From Haliclona indistincta (taxonomy: Eukaryota; Porifera; Demospongiae; Haplosclerida; Chalinidae), in the NCBI GenBank assembly GCA_964017065.1, contig OZ024784.1:12815152-12879151 (forward strand): a stretch of DNA of 64,000 nucleotides, in the 5' to 3' direction. This document shows, piece by piece, positions 1-10,901 of this stretch. The translations under genes and the position numbers were made by a program. Under the pieces are notes generated by a model. That model was not told where the DNA came from. It made no database searches and saw nothing but the letters and a program-made list of their open reading frames with translations. How positions within the stretch are numbered: the stretch's first letter is position 1; each line of letters starts with the position of its first letter.

Positions 1-122
1 CTAGCTAATTGGGCGGAGTCTCTACGAGATCGATAGACCACAATCATAGTTAATTTTTTATTATTGCTTGACTCTGTAATAATAGCTGCACATACAATTT
101 GAAGGAGGAACATTCAATATTG

Positions 123-1021
123 TTATAGCTCTGCTTGAGGAAAGCTTTTAGTATATTTTGTTCTAATCATTTGCACAAAATCTAGAAAGAGAATGAAGTT
201 TAAACGATCAATAGATGATCATAACTAACCTTCATAGCTAATCTGATCATCCCCATCAATTCTACAGTTTTCTCTGATTAATTGCTCCACTGCAGCAGAA
301 GGACAATTATGTATAGTATCCTTTCTAAGAAGGCACACTCACACTCTTTCTCATCACGAAACCCAAGTTGTGCCTGGAGTAGAAACCTCTTCAGCTGCTG
401 CACTGGAATATAACCCAAGCCTTCCTGGTCAAACACCTCAAAGGCAGCAATCACATCGCTATCAGACGGCCAATAGAGCTCTTGCTGAGAAGTGTTAGTA
501 GATATGACCTCTTTCACTATACTCTCTAGATAATCTAACTTTAACTCGGCTTGTGGGGGAGCTAAGAGTGCAAACACAACAAGTGACTACTACTGTATCA
601 AGGTAAACACACGTCTCGTTTTTATTTTCTCTTCTATGTCACTCTTAAAGCATCCCAACCCTAGAGACCTGTATGTAGTATATAGATTGGCTTGATAAAA
701 GCTTGGATAAATGTGATCTCACTTGAGAAATGGACCAAGTTCATTAGCAATGATGTAACCACGCTCTTTACTGAAAACAACAAACGCTTCGGCAAATTCT
801 GCACCAGAAAATAAGATTTAGTCATGATTATCAGTAAGCCTTGCTTGCCTTCTTTGTCAATACGAGATGGCACTGCTTGCTTTTGTAACGAGCCATCAAG
901 TGCTTCACTCTATGGAAATTAAAATAAGTAGTATACTAGTACTGTTGCGCTTACCATCTTGATTCAGCGTCTTCGACTCTTGATGATCCCGTTCCTTTCT
1001 AAATATTGTGGGTGTGGTCAT
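123..1021 (-). CDS. EF-hand protein, DRC8/EFCAB2-like
   Basis: Seven short exons can be joined into a protein of about 175 residues that starts MTTPTIFRKERD and ends KSFPQAEL. It has two EF-hand pairs: AEAFVVFSKERGYIIANELG near the N-terminus, then VIAAFEVFDQEGLGYIPVQQ followed by CRIDGDDQISYEDFVQMI. Most loops lack the full calcium ligand set, so binding is probably weak. Length and layout fit dynein regulatory complex subunit 8 (EFCAB2), a ciliary axoneme protein, though a general calmodulin-like protein is possible. The intron after RIDKE uses a GC donor (GAAG/gcaagc). The intron after DEKE begins with a perfect gtgagt about 53 bp before its acceptor. The start lies 107 bp from the divergent phosphomevalonate kinase start. 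Confidence 0.72.
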
Positions 1022-1128
1022 TTTAAACCACTCCTTTTTATCTGGAATCAGGTGAGCTCGAGGTGAGCAGCGACTGAGGGCCGCAGATCTGCAGAGCTCC
1101 TAATCGCACATGATGAGAGAAAGTAGTC

Positions 1129-1824
1129 ATGGCAGCATCTGATCATCTTCCCTGCGTAGTGTTGTTAGTTTGTGGAAAACGTAAATCTGGCAAAGATTAC
1201 ATTGTAGGGAGATTGAAAGAGATGTACGTGAGTAGACAGCTCTTGTTTTTGAAACTCTTCTGACTGCACTCTTCCGCATTCATGCAGGCTGACACAAGAA
1301 GTGTGTCATGTTATAACTCTGTCTTCTCCCTTAAAGAAACAGTATGCTAAAGTGAGTTTAATAATCAATCAGTATAATTATTAATGATCCCTGTTGCACA
1401 GGAACATGGTCTGAACTATCAAAGACTGCTAGACTCTTCTTCATACAAGGAGCAGTATCGTGTAGACATGATCCGATGGGGAGAGGAAAAGAGAGACAAG
1501 GAACCAGGCTATTTTTGCTCACTTGCATGCCAGCAGGCACAGAAGACACCATTGTGGGTGGTTTCTGATGCACGGAGGCCCACAGACATGGCGTATTTTA
1601 AGTCAAGATTCGACACAGTGACTGTGAGAGTGTATGCTGAGGAAGATGTAAGGAAGAAGAGAGGGTGGAGTTTTACTGAAGGGGTGGATGATGCTCCTTC
1701 TGAGTGTGCTTTGGACGGATACTCGTGTGATGTTACTATCACTAATGATGGACTAGAGCAGCTTCTTTTGCCTCAACTCACATTACTGGTTGATCAACTT
1801 AGAACGAAAATTTCATTGTACTAA
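1129..1824 (+). CDS. PMVK: Phosphomevalonate kinase
   Basis: Three exons (about 1129-1223, 1288-1351, 1402-1824) give a protein of about 193 residues. It phosphorylates 5-phosphomevalonate with ATP in the mevalonate pathway to isoprenoids and sterols. The nucleotide-binding loop is the family-typical CGKRKSGKDY near residue 15-25. The blocks LLDSSSYKEQYR, MIRWGEEKR, WVVSDARRPTD and GVDDAPSECALD follow in the order seen in animal PMVK. Exon 2 supplies LTQEVCHVITLSSPLKKQYAK-type sequence leading into EHGLNYQRLL. Introns are 50-64 bp. The start ATG lies in GTCATGGCAGC. Length matches the animal family. Confidence 0.95.
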
Positions 1825-2190
1825 CACAGTATAGAACATTATTTATTTATCTAAAGATAGTCAACGCTAAGTCTGAAGAAGTTGTTAGCACACAATACAC
1901 TATAGAGTACAGGCCTGTATCAAGCTCGGTCCAGCATGGTAAAATGTTCATAAAGTTTAAAAATTAATTGCCTCCTTACAGTACCTAAAGCATATCGTAG
2001 TAGATGTCTCTATGATTTTTCTCTTTAGTCAATGAGTCACTAAAGATCAGCATGTGGAAATGGGGTAGTTTAGTAGATCCCTGGCTACAGGCTTACATTA
2101 TTATTGGTTCTAGATCTGTACATGTATGTAGTTGGCTCTTACGCACGTGTATTTAACCTCTTGTTTACTTGCTTGCAAAGTTACAGAAGA
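1825..2190. other. Intergenic gap between PMVK and CDK10
   Basis: AT-rich sequence between the PMVK stop and the CDK10 start. I see no gene, strong repeat or clear motif. It should hold the PMVK polyadenylation region and the CDK10 promoter and 5' UTR. Confidence 0.6.
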
Positions 2191-3330
2191 ATGAGCGAAA
2201 AGAGCAAGACCAGTAGTACTGTTCCGAAGGAGCTTCCAAGCGACACCGTATTATCTCCCGTTACTTTAAAACCAATAAAACTGCCTCAACACCAGGTCCT
2301 TGGCGCTTGCCGAAGCGTGTCAGAGTTTGAGAAACTGAACCGAATTGGTGAGGGTACCTATGGCGTTGTCTATCGTGCTCGAGACTTAAAGAGCGGAGAA
2401 ATCGTGGCTCTGAAAAAAATCAGAATGGAAAAAGAGAAGGAAGGTCTACCTGTATGCAGCGTGAGAGAGATATCACTGCTGTTCCAGGTCAGACATAGGC
2501 ATATTGTACAGCTCATTGACGTAGTGGTAGGCCGTGACCTGGACAGTATGTTTTTAGTAATGAAGTACTGTGAGCAAGACCTAGCTAGCTTGATTGACCA
2601 CATGAAGATGCCCTTCACAGAGTCTCAGGTGAAATGCATTATGCTACAGCTACTGGATGGTCTCCAGTACATGCATGAACGGTTCATAATCCACCGTGAC
2701 CTCAAGGTGTCTAATCTTCTGCTCACTGATAAGGGTTGCCTGAAAATTGCAGACTTTGGTTTAGCACGAGGAGCAGGAGAACCTGTTCGACCTCTTACTC
2801 CAAAGGTGGTCACTCTATGGTATAGAGCTCCAGAGGTTCTGTTCGGTGATGACACATACACTACCTCACTGGACATGTGGTCTGTGGGCTGTATATTTGG
2901 TGAAATTTTAAACAACAAACCACTTCTGCCGGGAAAAAGCGAAGCAAATCAAGTTGAATTAATTGTCAATTTACTTGGTTCTCCCAATGATGCTATATGG
3001 CCTGGATTTTCCTCCTTGCCGCTCGCTAAAAAGCTCAGTCTAACTCAACAACCCTACAATAATCTGAACCAAAAGTTTCACTGGTTGTCTGAAGAAGGCA
3101 GCAAGCTACTGAATGTGTTCCTAATGTACAACCCCGATAAGAGGATTTCAGCAGCTAAAGCATTAAAGAATCCATATTTTAGACAAAAACCACTGCCAGT
3201 GGACCCAGAGCTAATGCCTACATACCCTCATCTTAGAAATACCAATCCACAGGTTCATCGCAAAGTACCAATTGAAGAAAACGAAGAAAAGAGTTCGTTG
3301 AAACCTTCTAAGAGACCTCGAGTTCGATAA
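2191..3330 (+). CDS. CDK10: Cyclin-dependent kinase 10
   Basis: A single-exon 379-residue serine/threonine kinase. Upstream in-frame codons open from a TTG at 2104, but MSEKSKTSS at 2191 is the sensible ATG start. It has the glycine loop [11 protein letters not shown] (52-61), the catalytic lysine in VALKK (about 75), HRDLKVSN (about 168), ADFGLARG and [10 protein letters not shown]. The cyclin-contact helix reads PVCSVRE, matching the PISSLRE signature that names the CDK10 family rather than [19 protein letters not shown] before the kinase domain is also CDK10-like. In animals CDK10 pairs with cyclin M and phosphorylates ETS2. The next gene starts only 182 bp downstream on the same strand. 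Confidence 0.93.
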   Translation: MSEKSKTSSTVPKELPSDTVLSPVTLKPIKLPQHQVLGACRSVSEFEKLNRIGEGTYGVVYRARDLKSGEIVALKKIRMEKEKEGLPVCSVREISLLFQVRHRHIVQLIDVVVGRDLDSMFLVMKYCEQDLASLIDHMKMPFTESQVKCIMLQLLDGLQYMHERFIIHRDLKVSNLLLTDKGCLKIADFGLARGAGEPVRPLTPKVVTLWYRAPEVLFGDDTYTTSLDMWSVGCIFGEILNNKPLLPGKSEANQVELIVNLLGSPNDAIWPGFSSLPLAKKLSLTQQPYNNLNQKFHWLSEEGSKLLNVFLMYNPDKRISAAKALKNPYFRQKPLPVDPELMPTYPHLRNTNPQVHRKVPIEENEEKSSLKPSKRPRVR

Positions 3331-3354
3331 TGTATTGATTTTTGTTAATTAAAA

Positions 3355-3415
3355 TTTCCCGCCAGTCACGTGTCGTCGTAGCAACGATCACGTTGGAGGG
3401 AAAATTCAAAGCGCC
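3355..3415. promoter_or_regulatory. E2F-like, E-box and CHR-like sites before the Emi1-like gene
   Basis: TTTCCCGC (3355-3362) matches the E2F consensus. CACGTG (3367-3372) is an E-box. TTCAAA followed by GCGCC (3405-3415) reads on the minus strand as a CDE-like GGCGC next to a CHR-like TTTGAA. All lie in the short gap between CDK10 and the Emi1-like start at 3513. Emi1 is an E2F target in vertebrates, so the cluster makes sense, but binding is inferred. Confidence 0.45.
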
Positions 3416-3512
3416 AAGTGTGTTGACCCCATGGTTGCTGTCTCTGTCCGGTGCGAGAGTAAGTGCTGGTTCGCTAGCTGTCGTACGTTCTATACTGTGT
3501 CACAAGTTCTGT

Positions 3513-4217
3513 ATGGCAGGGTACCTTACTCCCAAATCGATGGCTGCTTCCTCTGTGTTTCTAACGCCACCTAATTCACTCGAGAAAGAAGACGATGAAC
3601 TGTCCGTACCACTCTCTCCTCTGCCCTTTCCATCGCTTTTCACTCCACCACATGACGCTCATAGCCAAGAGGATACCTCGAGAGATGATTTTATTGCTTT
3701 GTGGAGGCTTAGATTTCCTCTCATTGTTCAGAAAATCCTCGACCATCTCACGGGCCCTGACCTTGTTGAGTGTCTGTCAGTCAGCCGTACCTGGAGAAGC
3801 ACGATAAAGGCGCGACCAGGTTTAATGCAGATCGTGTCTGAGTATCAGAAAGGACGTAAAGAGAATGCTGAGAACCTCAACAAGACAGCTGTTAGTGAGA
3901 GAGAGACCAGATCTAGAGTGAGACCCTCCCTCACCGATCTATCAAACCGTCTACCAAACCCTCCCCTGACTCCCCTGGTTCAAGGTACCTCGACCATCAC
4001 AGGGGATCGACTCCGGCCATGTCCTAACTGCCAGTCGCCAGCCAAAAGAATGGATCAAAACAGAGCTCTGTGCGATCACTGTGAATACAATTTCTGCATG
4101 ATCTGCTTGAGAGAGAATCACAAGGGCGAGTGTAGAGGTAGCAGTCCCAAGAGATCATTCAGTAGCATAGCTGTTGCTGGGACAAAGAAGAGCAGAAAAA
4201 GATTAAAGAGACTTTGA
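3513..4217 (+). CDS. FBXO5: Emi1/Emi2-like F-box APC/C inhibitor
   Basis: A single-exon protein of 234 residues from the ATG at 3513 (MAGYLTPKSMAASS); the frame is open further upstream but without an ATG. It has an F-box-like segment (about 68-98, FPLIVQKILDHLTGPDLVEC), a perfect D-box RPSLTDLSN (137-145) and a zinc-binding region with Cys170, 173, 187, 190, 195, 198, His203 and Cys207. The basic tail ends in KRLKRL, matching the C-terminal RL tail. This order (F-box, D-box, ZBR, RL tail) is that of Emi1/FBXO5 and Emi2/FBXO43, which block APC/C during the cell or meiotic cycle. The protein is shorter than vertebrate forms. Which of the two it represents cannot be told here. Confidence 0.85.
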   Translation: MAGYLTPKSMAASSVFLTPPNSLEKEDDELSVPLSPLPFPSLFTPPHDAHSQEDTSRDDFIALWRLRFPLIVQKILDHLTGPDLVECLSVSRTWRSTIKARPGLMQIVSEYQKGRKENAENLNKTAVSERETRSRVRPSLTDLSNRLPNPPLTPLVQGTSTITGDRLRPCPNCQSPAKRMDQNRALCDHCEYNFCMICLRENHKGECRGSSPKRSFSSIAVAGTKKSRKRLKRL

Positions 4218-4513
4218 GCCTCTCTTACTGAACCATGTACCATATTGTCTTACAAGGAGTCACGAACAGTTGGAAAGAGCTAGGCTAGCTACCATTAGAT
4301 CTTTTGGATCAGACTTACTCCCAGGAGGAAACAAGCCATCTGAGCTATTTTATTTGAAGACAATGATAATCACTTGCTCTATTTTCTGTATGTTTGTTTG
4401 TATATATGTAACCTAAGCTAAAACTTATTTTGCGCACAGAATAAGGTCATCCCGCCTAAAATTCGTAACAGTTCCGGTGGGAATAGCAATGGGCGGGGCC
4501 ACGAATCATCAAA

Positions 4514-7500
4514 ATGGCGGAAGAGCAGGTAGACGTTGAGTCAGAGGGGGAAGAAGAGAACGTAGACGGTGAGGCCTTTTATTACTTGATAATATTACAT
4601 TGATAGTATTTGTTTCTAGATAGCTGTATTGAGGATCCTCACGGGAGAATAGTAAAGATCAAAGAAGATGATCAGGTCAGCTAGCTAGCTGATTCACTGC
4701 CATGATCCAGACTGTCTTGTATTCAAAGCAATTAACATGATACTATGTTTAGCGTTTAGTTTGTCAATACTATCAAATACTCATGCTTATTGACATACAG
4801 CTTTAATGTATTGTATTGGAACTCGGAAGCCATATAAAACAATAAGTTCCATAATTTTATTTAAAATTAGACCATACCACGTGACTTTCGACCAATCAGA
4901 TTGCTCAAAAAGTGTGCATTAAAAAGCATAGATCATACTTAAGTGTGCATTGAGTTGTTATGCTCACTTTTTAGGTAAACAATGCTCATTTATATTGCGT
5001 AATGCACCGCCTAGTGTGGTTTAACCCTTCAAGTGCGGACAGCAATTCTAGCCTCTATTTTGTGAATTTCACTAACCTTTGAAACCATTAGACAGACAAA
5101 CTAGCGCTGTGATCACCATTAATATGCAAAATCAACTTGCACAACGTGCGGGCTTGTTGTCAATGACAATTGCGGTTAACCACGCCCACTTGACGATCTA
5201 CCAACTGTCGTGTGCTAGAATCACTCTCACCGGAGCAAAAAACGCCGCTTGTTTGGTCAAAACAGCACGTGTGAGACAAAGTTAGTGCACGTATGGCTGC
5301 TTTTTATGTCAAGAAGCCCCTGGAGACTCAGTTGTGCTAGGTGATCCCGCCATAGCTCTGCTTGGCGGGGCCGCAGGCCCCGCCAATGGCTCGCAATCAC
5401 ACCCCACATAGCTGTATTTGGTCTATAGGTGAAATAAACTATCTTCGAATTTTAACGCCCACTTCCGGTGACGTCAAACTTGCCGGGCGACTATAGTTGC
5501 CCGCCGCATGTGAAGGGTTAAATACTTAATTTTACTATCGCATAAAGAGAAAACTGTGTTCTATACACACTACTAAACAACATGAATACTTTTAGCTGAG
5601 CAATTTTCATTTCAGGAGGTGGATCTCACTCACTGTCAACTGCGTGGAGTTCCCACAGTGGTGACCAGATTGAATCGAGTCTCTGTGCTTTGTCTAAGAC
5701 AAAACAGAATCAGTGACGTCACTTCACTGAGTGATCTTGTTACTTTGGAGGAGCTGGACCTTTACTACAATGAGCTAAAGACCATCCATGGACTGGAGAA
5801 ACTCACTAACCTCACGTGTGTATACCTTACTACATGTTTGTCTTGCACCTGTGATGAGACTGTAGTTGCACTTTTGGTTAACTTATTGACCAATGTGCTC
5901 TATGATATTTGTACAGGTCCCTGGATCTTTCCTTCAACTACATACGTGTTGTAGAGCACTTGGAAACATTGACCAACCTCCGAGAACTGTTTTTAATACA
6001 CAACAAGATCCCAAGAATAGATAACCTCTCGTCCCTCACTAACCTCACCATGTTGGAACTAGGCTCAAACAGAATTAGAGTAAGAAACTTGAATAAATTT
6101 TCAGCAGCAGTGATTGTGAACATAATGGCTCTATTTTTGGCAGATAATCGAGGGCCTGGATAGCCTTGTCAACCTGGAGAAGCTTTTTTTAGCATCAAAC
6201 AAAATCAAAAAGATAGAGGTAATCTGATGTTCAACTAACGTAATGCATGTACCAGCTTATGACAGTGTACTGCAAGTCAATTAATTTCGAACCTACTGTT
6301 GTCTAAAAGAGATGATGCACTACACAACAACATTCTACCGTAGACGCAGAAATTTTCGAGGGTGAAATATTTCGAGTGTTAAATTTTCAAGGAATCTAAT
6401 TTTCGAGGGTGGTCACCTCACTCGAAAATTTGAACGCAGCGAAAAATTTTGTTTGCGAAAATTTTTACGTGCGAAAATGGTGGGTACAGTTTAGCGGTAC
6501 CAGAAAGATCTCTGTATCCGCGGATATCAAAGATATCTGGGAAGCTGCAGTTGAGGAAACAGTTGTGTGTGCGTTGGAGCCTAACAATTCAAGAGACAGA
6601 AACGCTGCAGCAATAGTTGCAGCTCATGGAATTCGTGCTGACAATGCCACATGGCCCTGGTAGAAGCCCGTCAGCAGTTTGATCCACTGGCTTGAAGTAG
6701 CGCCTGAGAGTCATGCTGGTAGCTGTGTCAACACGTGGGAATGTACCATCGTTGCACAAATAATTCGACGATTTAATTTTTGTCGAACTAATAATTCGAT
6801 GATTTAAATTTCGAGGTTAATCCCAGCCTCGAAAATAAAATCCTCTTGAAATTTTCTGCGTCTACGGTAACTAACAATGGTACATGGACAGCGCTCTATT
6901 CGCGCAACAATGTTACACACAATAGAGTTGCTTCGAATTCACATGACACACTGCGTGATTTGTTGCATGCAACAATTATGCACAACAAAGCATCATGGCC
7001 TTTAAAAATTAATGATTAGCAAACATTTCTGGTACATACATTTTGCTTACAACATAATTATTCTATTGTGGTGATGTTACTTTTGTATTCTGATTAGTGT
7101 TGAGTGATCTAAGTAAACACTGATTGGCATAATGTACTTGGACAGATGTTTTGGGATTTCCATGAATGATATAATGTGTAATGACCTTCTTTTCTCAGAA
7201 TCTAGGCAAGTTAGTAAATCTTCGTCTGCTGAGTATACAAGGCAACAGAATTACAGTGATAGAGGGTCTGGATGAGCTAGTGATGCTTGAGGAACTCTAC
7301 CTCAGTCAGAACAGCCTCACTGAGATAAAAGGCCTAGATACCTTGGTAAGCTAATTGTACTATCACAACACTATTGCCGCTGTGTTTAACCCTCTATTGA
7401 CACATATGTTTCGTCATTAGCTCCATCTACTTCAAGCATCATAAATGGTGTGAAAAGTGCCTTAAACTTTGTCTATTTGCAAAAGTTTACCTTTTAAAAA

Positions 7501-9151
7501 CCACTGGTTTTCAGTGCGCCCTCCGAGAAGAATTTTAAATGACGAGGTTGCAACACTTAAGTTGCTTCAGTTCCGAAGTGGGAGTGGCCAGCTCAGAGCT
7601 TCAGTACATGCATAGATAGTACACATAATAATTATTTGTACTATCTATGGTACATGGTCGTAAATTTTGACATGCCAGGAAAAACATGTGCTAGTTTGGA
7701 ATAACTAGTGTACTGCATGTTGTAGAAAATTGCAAGACAAACTGCTAGTGTAGAGCAAGTCAAATTTTTGACAAGATAAACTAAAGGGTTGTACTGTACA
7801 GGTCATAATAATTTTGTGGAAATCATTTTTTTGCGAATAAAATTATTTTTGTGAAACTTTTTAGCAGCCCTTGTACTTGTGTATTATGATGATGCTAAAC
7901 TCACGGAATTTAAACATCTTGAAAGTGTGCATTTCACAAGGTGTTTCCTCCTTGTATTGTACAATTTCCTCTTTTAAAAATTGTTACTTTCCCAAATGCA
8001 AAGATGCCTAACCAAGTGGTGAAAGATTGTATCGATTATATTTTGACAACATCCTACTTACCACTCCTTAATCTTGGATTTAAAATTCTTGGGAGAATGC
8101 TGCTTGCATTTTAAAAATGAAATACATTATACCACACTTCTATCCTGCAAGCTATCATCATCAGCTATTACTTCTACCTGCTTTACTGCTACGTTTCCTG
8201 AAATAAAATTCCGATTGTAACTATAAAAATTTCAGAGTATTGATTTCAGATACCTGTGAAATGTAAGTCTGTTGTTGGGTTACAGTGTCACCACTACAAA
8301 ATTTTGCTCACAAAATTTTCCTGAATTGAAACATGTTTCAGATGTGTGAATCTAGGAAATATACATAAACAGAGTAACCTAACAAGTTGAGCACTGTGTG
8401 AAGTGCTAGAGAATGTGTGTACTGCTACTTGTACACACATTTCCTATGAAGGAAGTTGTAGCCAGATTGCCGTGGGAAGGCATTGGATGTAGTAGCAGAT
8501 GTTTATGAACAAGTTTAAATTCCCTGATACTATTAATTAAAATTTTTGCTCTTTTATGTTTTGTTTCTTCTTGCGCTGTCCTTTATGTTTGCCTCTACAG
8601 GTAAATCTCCATACACTTGATCTAGCCGACAACCAGATTACAAGAATAACTCATGTCTCTACTCTAACCAAACTTGAGGAATTCTGGGTTAGTAGTAAAC
8701 TGGGGAAAGTCATTTTCTGGGTACAATATTAGCAAGAAATTAATGTTACATAATATTTGCGTGAGTAGGGAATAATACAGGAAACCCTTTACAACTCCCA
8801 CACACTCTCACACACATGGATGCACACATGTACAGACAGTGCATCCCTGATCAGTTATAATAGCTGTAATGATGTTTCTGGCTAGCTTCAACATTTGTCA
8901 CACATGCATGCTCACATCTTCTGTAGTTATTATCATTAGGGTAGTATTTGTTGACTGAACACACACTTATTTCTGTTTAGTTCAACAGCAATCAGTTGGA
9001 CCAATGGACTGATGTTGAACAGCTCACTGCTGCTAAAGGAATCAAGACTGTCTATTTTGAGCACAATCCCATTGCAAAGGATCCACAATATCGGAGAAAG
9101 CTCAAACTGACTTTACCCACTCTGACACAAATAGATGCCACTATGGCATGA
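4514..9151 (+). CDS. PPP1R7: Protein phosphatase 1 regulatory subunit SDS22
   Basis: Eight exons: about 4514-4568, 4620-4675, 5616-5815, 5917-6079, 6144-6218, 7199-7345, 8601-8687 and 8981-9151. The product is a leucine-rich-repeat protein that binds the PP1 catalytic subunit. An acidic N-terminus (MAEEQVDVESEGEEEN) precedes tandem 22-residue LRRs of the SDS22 type, such as LEELDLYYNELKTIHGLEKL and LRELFLIHNKIPRIDNLSSL. The end (YFEHNPIAKDPQYRRKLKL, then LTQIDATMA) is the family LRR cap. The start codon is embedded in AAAATGGCGG. Introns 2, 5 and 6 are enlarged by transposon-like inserts, annotated separately. Confidence 0.94.
4864..5020. repeat. Decayed MITE related to the one at 26018-26271
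   Basis: The left edge has AGACCATACCACGTGACTTT with CCAATCAGATTGC. The right edge reads GCGTAATGCACCGCCTAGTG followed by TGGTTTAA. Both edges recur at 26018-26271, in the Eph receptor gene. The middle differs, so this is probably a divergent or internally deleted copy. It lies in PPP1R7 intron 2. Confidence 0.6.
5025..5517. mobile_element. piggyBac-type MITE, TTAA target site
   Basis: The element begins CCCTTCAAGTGCGG and ends CCGCATGTGAAGGG. It is flanked on both sides by TTAA (5021-5024 and 5518-5521). TTAA duplication plus CCC-starting inverted ends is the piggyBac hallmark. No transposase is seen, so it is non-autonomous. Inside is a perfect 11-bp GC-rich inverted repeat (5362-5372 and 5376-5386). 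It sits in PPP1R7 intron 2. Confidence 0.65.
6338..6867. mobile_element. TA-flanked MITE carrying a HIRAN-like ORF fragment
   Basis: Inverted ends CCGTAGACGCAGAAA and its complement TTTCTGCGTCTACGG are each flanked by TA, as expected for a Tc1/mariner-type insertion. It lies in PPP1R7 intron 5. Plus-strand 6409-6663 encodes about 84 residues. Within it, DIWEAAVEETVVCALEPNNS followed by RDRNAAAIVAAHG resembles the core of the HIRAN DNA-binding domain. The reading frame then ends, so this is a fragment. The HIRAN call is by eye. Confidence 0.55.
7346..8600. other. Long PPP1R7 intron, no clear element
   Basis: An AT-rich 1.25-kb intron without coding signal. A short hairpin surrounds 7611-7648 (ATAGATAGTACA paired with its near complement). 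I could not delimit terminal repeats or target duplications, although its length suggests an old insertion like those in neighbouring introns. Confidence 0.4.
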
Positions 9152-9310
9152 TAGTAGTGTGTACATTGTAGTGGAAGTTACGCGTAGACTTGTTTACAAT
9201 TTTACATCAGGCATCAAAAAAATATTTCGTCTTGTTCAATTTTGAACTGCCTTATAATTTTTAAGGGATAAAAGTAAAACGGTGTCTTTCTACACGACAG
9301 TTCTTTCGCC

Positions 9311-10606
9311 ATGGAATTGCTGAGGACAAGAGAACAGTGTGTCAACGGTAGTGCCGTCCCATCGTCTTGTTTGAACCTGCAAAATGATACTGTTCCAGAA
9401 ATTTTTGGAAGACTACAGCCTAGCTGCAGCAACGAGTCAAGCTGGGCACCAGTGGATACTGCATGGACCGCCTTCTTCTACATCCATGTAATCGTATTTG
9501 CAGGTCTTTTTCTATTGGTAGGCCTTATATGCTCGTTCTTCCTCTACAAGCACCGCCTGACAGCAAGGTTTGCCAAGGCACAGACCTTCATAACTATCGA
9601 CGTGTCGCTTATGGTACTGGGTTTCTCTCGCTCACTATTCTTCATCTTGGACCCGTACGGACTCAGTGGATACTGCAACCACGTTGCTTGCGTGGTAATT
9701 TCCAGGCTACTCGCTGCTCTAACCTTTCCCAGTTTAACAGTTAGCTACACGCTAGTGTTCCTCACACTATGGCAAAGTGCAAAGGTACGATTGGGCAGAA
9801 AGTGCGTCCAGGATTTGAGAATCGTCATTCCATTCACGTTGATACACTACGCTGTTGCAGTAATCGTCGAAGTGATAGCATTCGTCAGTACTTATCCGGC
9901 AGTGTTTTTGGTCATTGTCTGTGAGCTGGTATTCGGCCTATGGGGCATGATCGTATGTGCTACCTTCCTAGTGGCTGGGATACGTCTTCTCAAATCAGTT
10001 CATTCCACTGCAAGAAACAGCTCGATGTATTGCAAAGGTTCAATGGATTCTCCAGCTGGAACAATAAAATCGTCAGCATCTTTACCGAGACAGCAGCCAA
10101 AAATGCAGGAATATCACAAACAGGCTGTTCGTAAAGTCTCATTCATCACTTACACAGCAGCAGTACTGGGAGTGTTGTATTCTTTGCTTGGGTTTGCTAG
10201 AGTGGGTTTGGTCATACAGGCTATCTTTGGAGCTTGTCCTGATAACCCTGGAATCAGTAGGAGTGACCCAAGTGCCTGGCTAGCTATGAACTACATTGGA
10301 GGAATCCTAGAGCTGGGTATGGCTGTTGTCATGATCTATTCAGTCAATGACATCCGACCACTGGTCAAAGCAGTGAGGAGGAAAACACTACACTTGCGTC
10401 CAAGAAAAACCATGACCACTGACAAAACTACAACAGTTCCTAAAATTTACATATCCAAAGCTGACCAGATTGAAGACAGCTATGCCAGTAGAACAATGAA
10501 CAACATCAGCAATTGTGAACCATCGATCAAAAAACCATCCAGTGAAAGACCAAGTGAAGGAAGCGAAACAGCAACTATACATGATAACGGCTCCATTAAA
10601 CTATAA
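9311..10606 (+). CDS. Multi-pass membrane protein, PRRT3/PRRT4-like
   Basis: A single-exon 431-residue protein starting in a good context (gccATGG). It has about six or seven hydrophobic membrane segments: for example residues 55-78 (FYIHVIVFAGLFLLVGLICS), 90-115, the 125-160 region, 175-195, 200-230, 275-300 and 325-345. RSLFFILDPYGLSGYC and the pattern around it resemble the membrane domain of proline-rich transmembrane proteins 3 and 4. The C-terminal 80 residues are polar, Ser/Thr/Lys-rich and probably cytoplasmic. NGS and NDT near the N-terminus are potential N-glycosylation sites, which would place that end outside. Function of this family is poorly known. An orphan receptor-like protein is the alternative. 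Confidence 0.6.
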   Translation: MELLRTREQCVNGSAVPSSCLNLQNDTVPEIFGRLQPSCSNESSWAPVDTAWTAFFYIHVIVFAGLFLLVGLICSFFLYKHRLTARFAKAQTFITIDVSLMVLGFSRSLFFILDPYGLSGYCNHVACVVISRLLAALTFPSLTVSYTLVFLTLWQSAKVRLGRKCVQDLRIVIPFTLIHYAVAVIVEVIAFVSTYPAVFLVIVCELVFGLWGMIVCATFLVAGIRLLKSVHSTARNSSMYCKGSMDSPAGTIKSSASLPRQQPKMQEYHKQAVRKVSFITYTAAVLGVLYSLLGFARVGLVIQAIFGACPDNPGISRSDPSAWLAMNYIGGILELGMAVVMIYSVNDIRPLVKAVRRKTLHLRPRKTMTTDKTTTVPKIYISKADQIEDSYASRTMNNISNCEPSIKKPSSERPSEGSETATIHDNGSIKL

Positions 10607-10901
10607 TTATTATTATTTTTGTCGATTATTTGTACTGCTTTTCTACATGGCAGCATCTGTTGAGTTTTTTAACATTGTCTATGTAAAATCATCAACTAGT
10701 GAGAGAGGACTACAAGCCACAACACTATAGGGAAATCGATACTATAGAAACCTTAAGTTTTGTTTACACAGTCAGTTGTGAGCACATAATTGACATTGCC
10801 TCTTTACCAGCTAGTTGGCATGGTAGCAAATTTAGAACACAGCTTCTGTACAAGTGCTTGTTGTAGCAAAGGAAATGTTAGTCAGTACATAAACATTGCT
10901 C

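Noticed and set aside
2104..2190. N-terminal extension of CDK10 and a possible signal or membrane segment ([10 protein letters not shown])
   Set aside because: The frame is open only from a TTG; the in-frame ATG at 2191 gives the expected CDK10 start.
3342..3512. A longer N-terminus for the Emi1-like protein
   Set aside because: No in-frame ATG occurs before 3513, and this stretch contains the probable promoter motifs.
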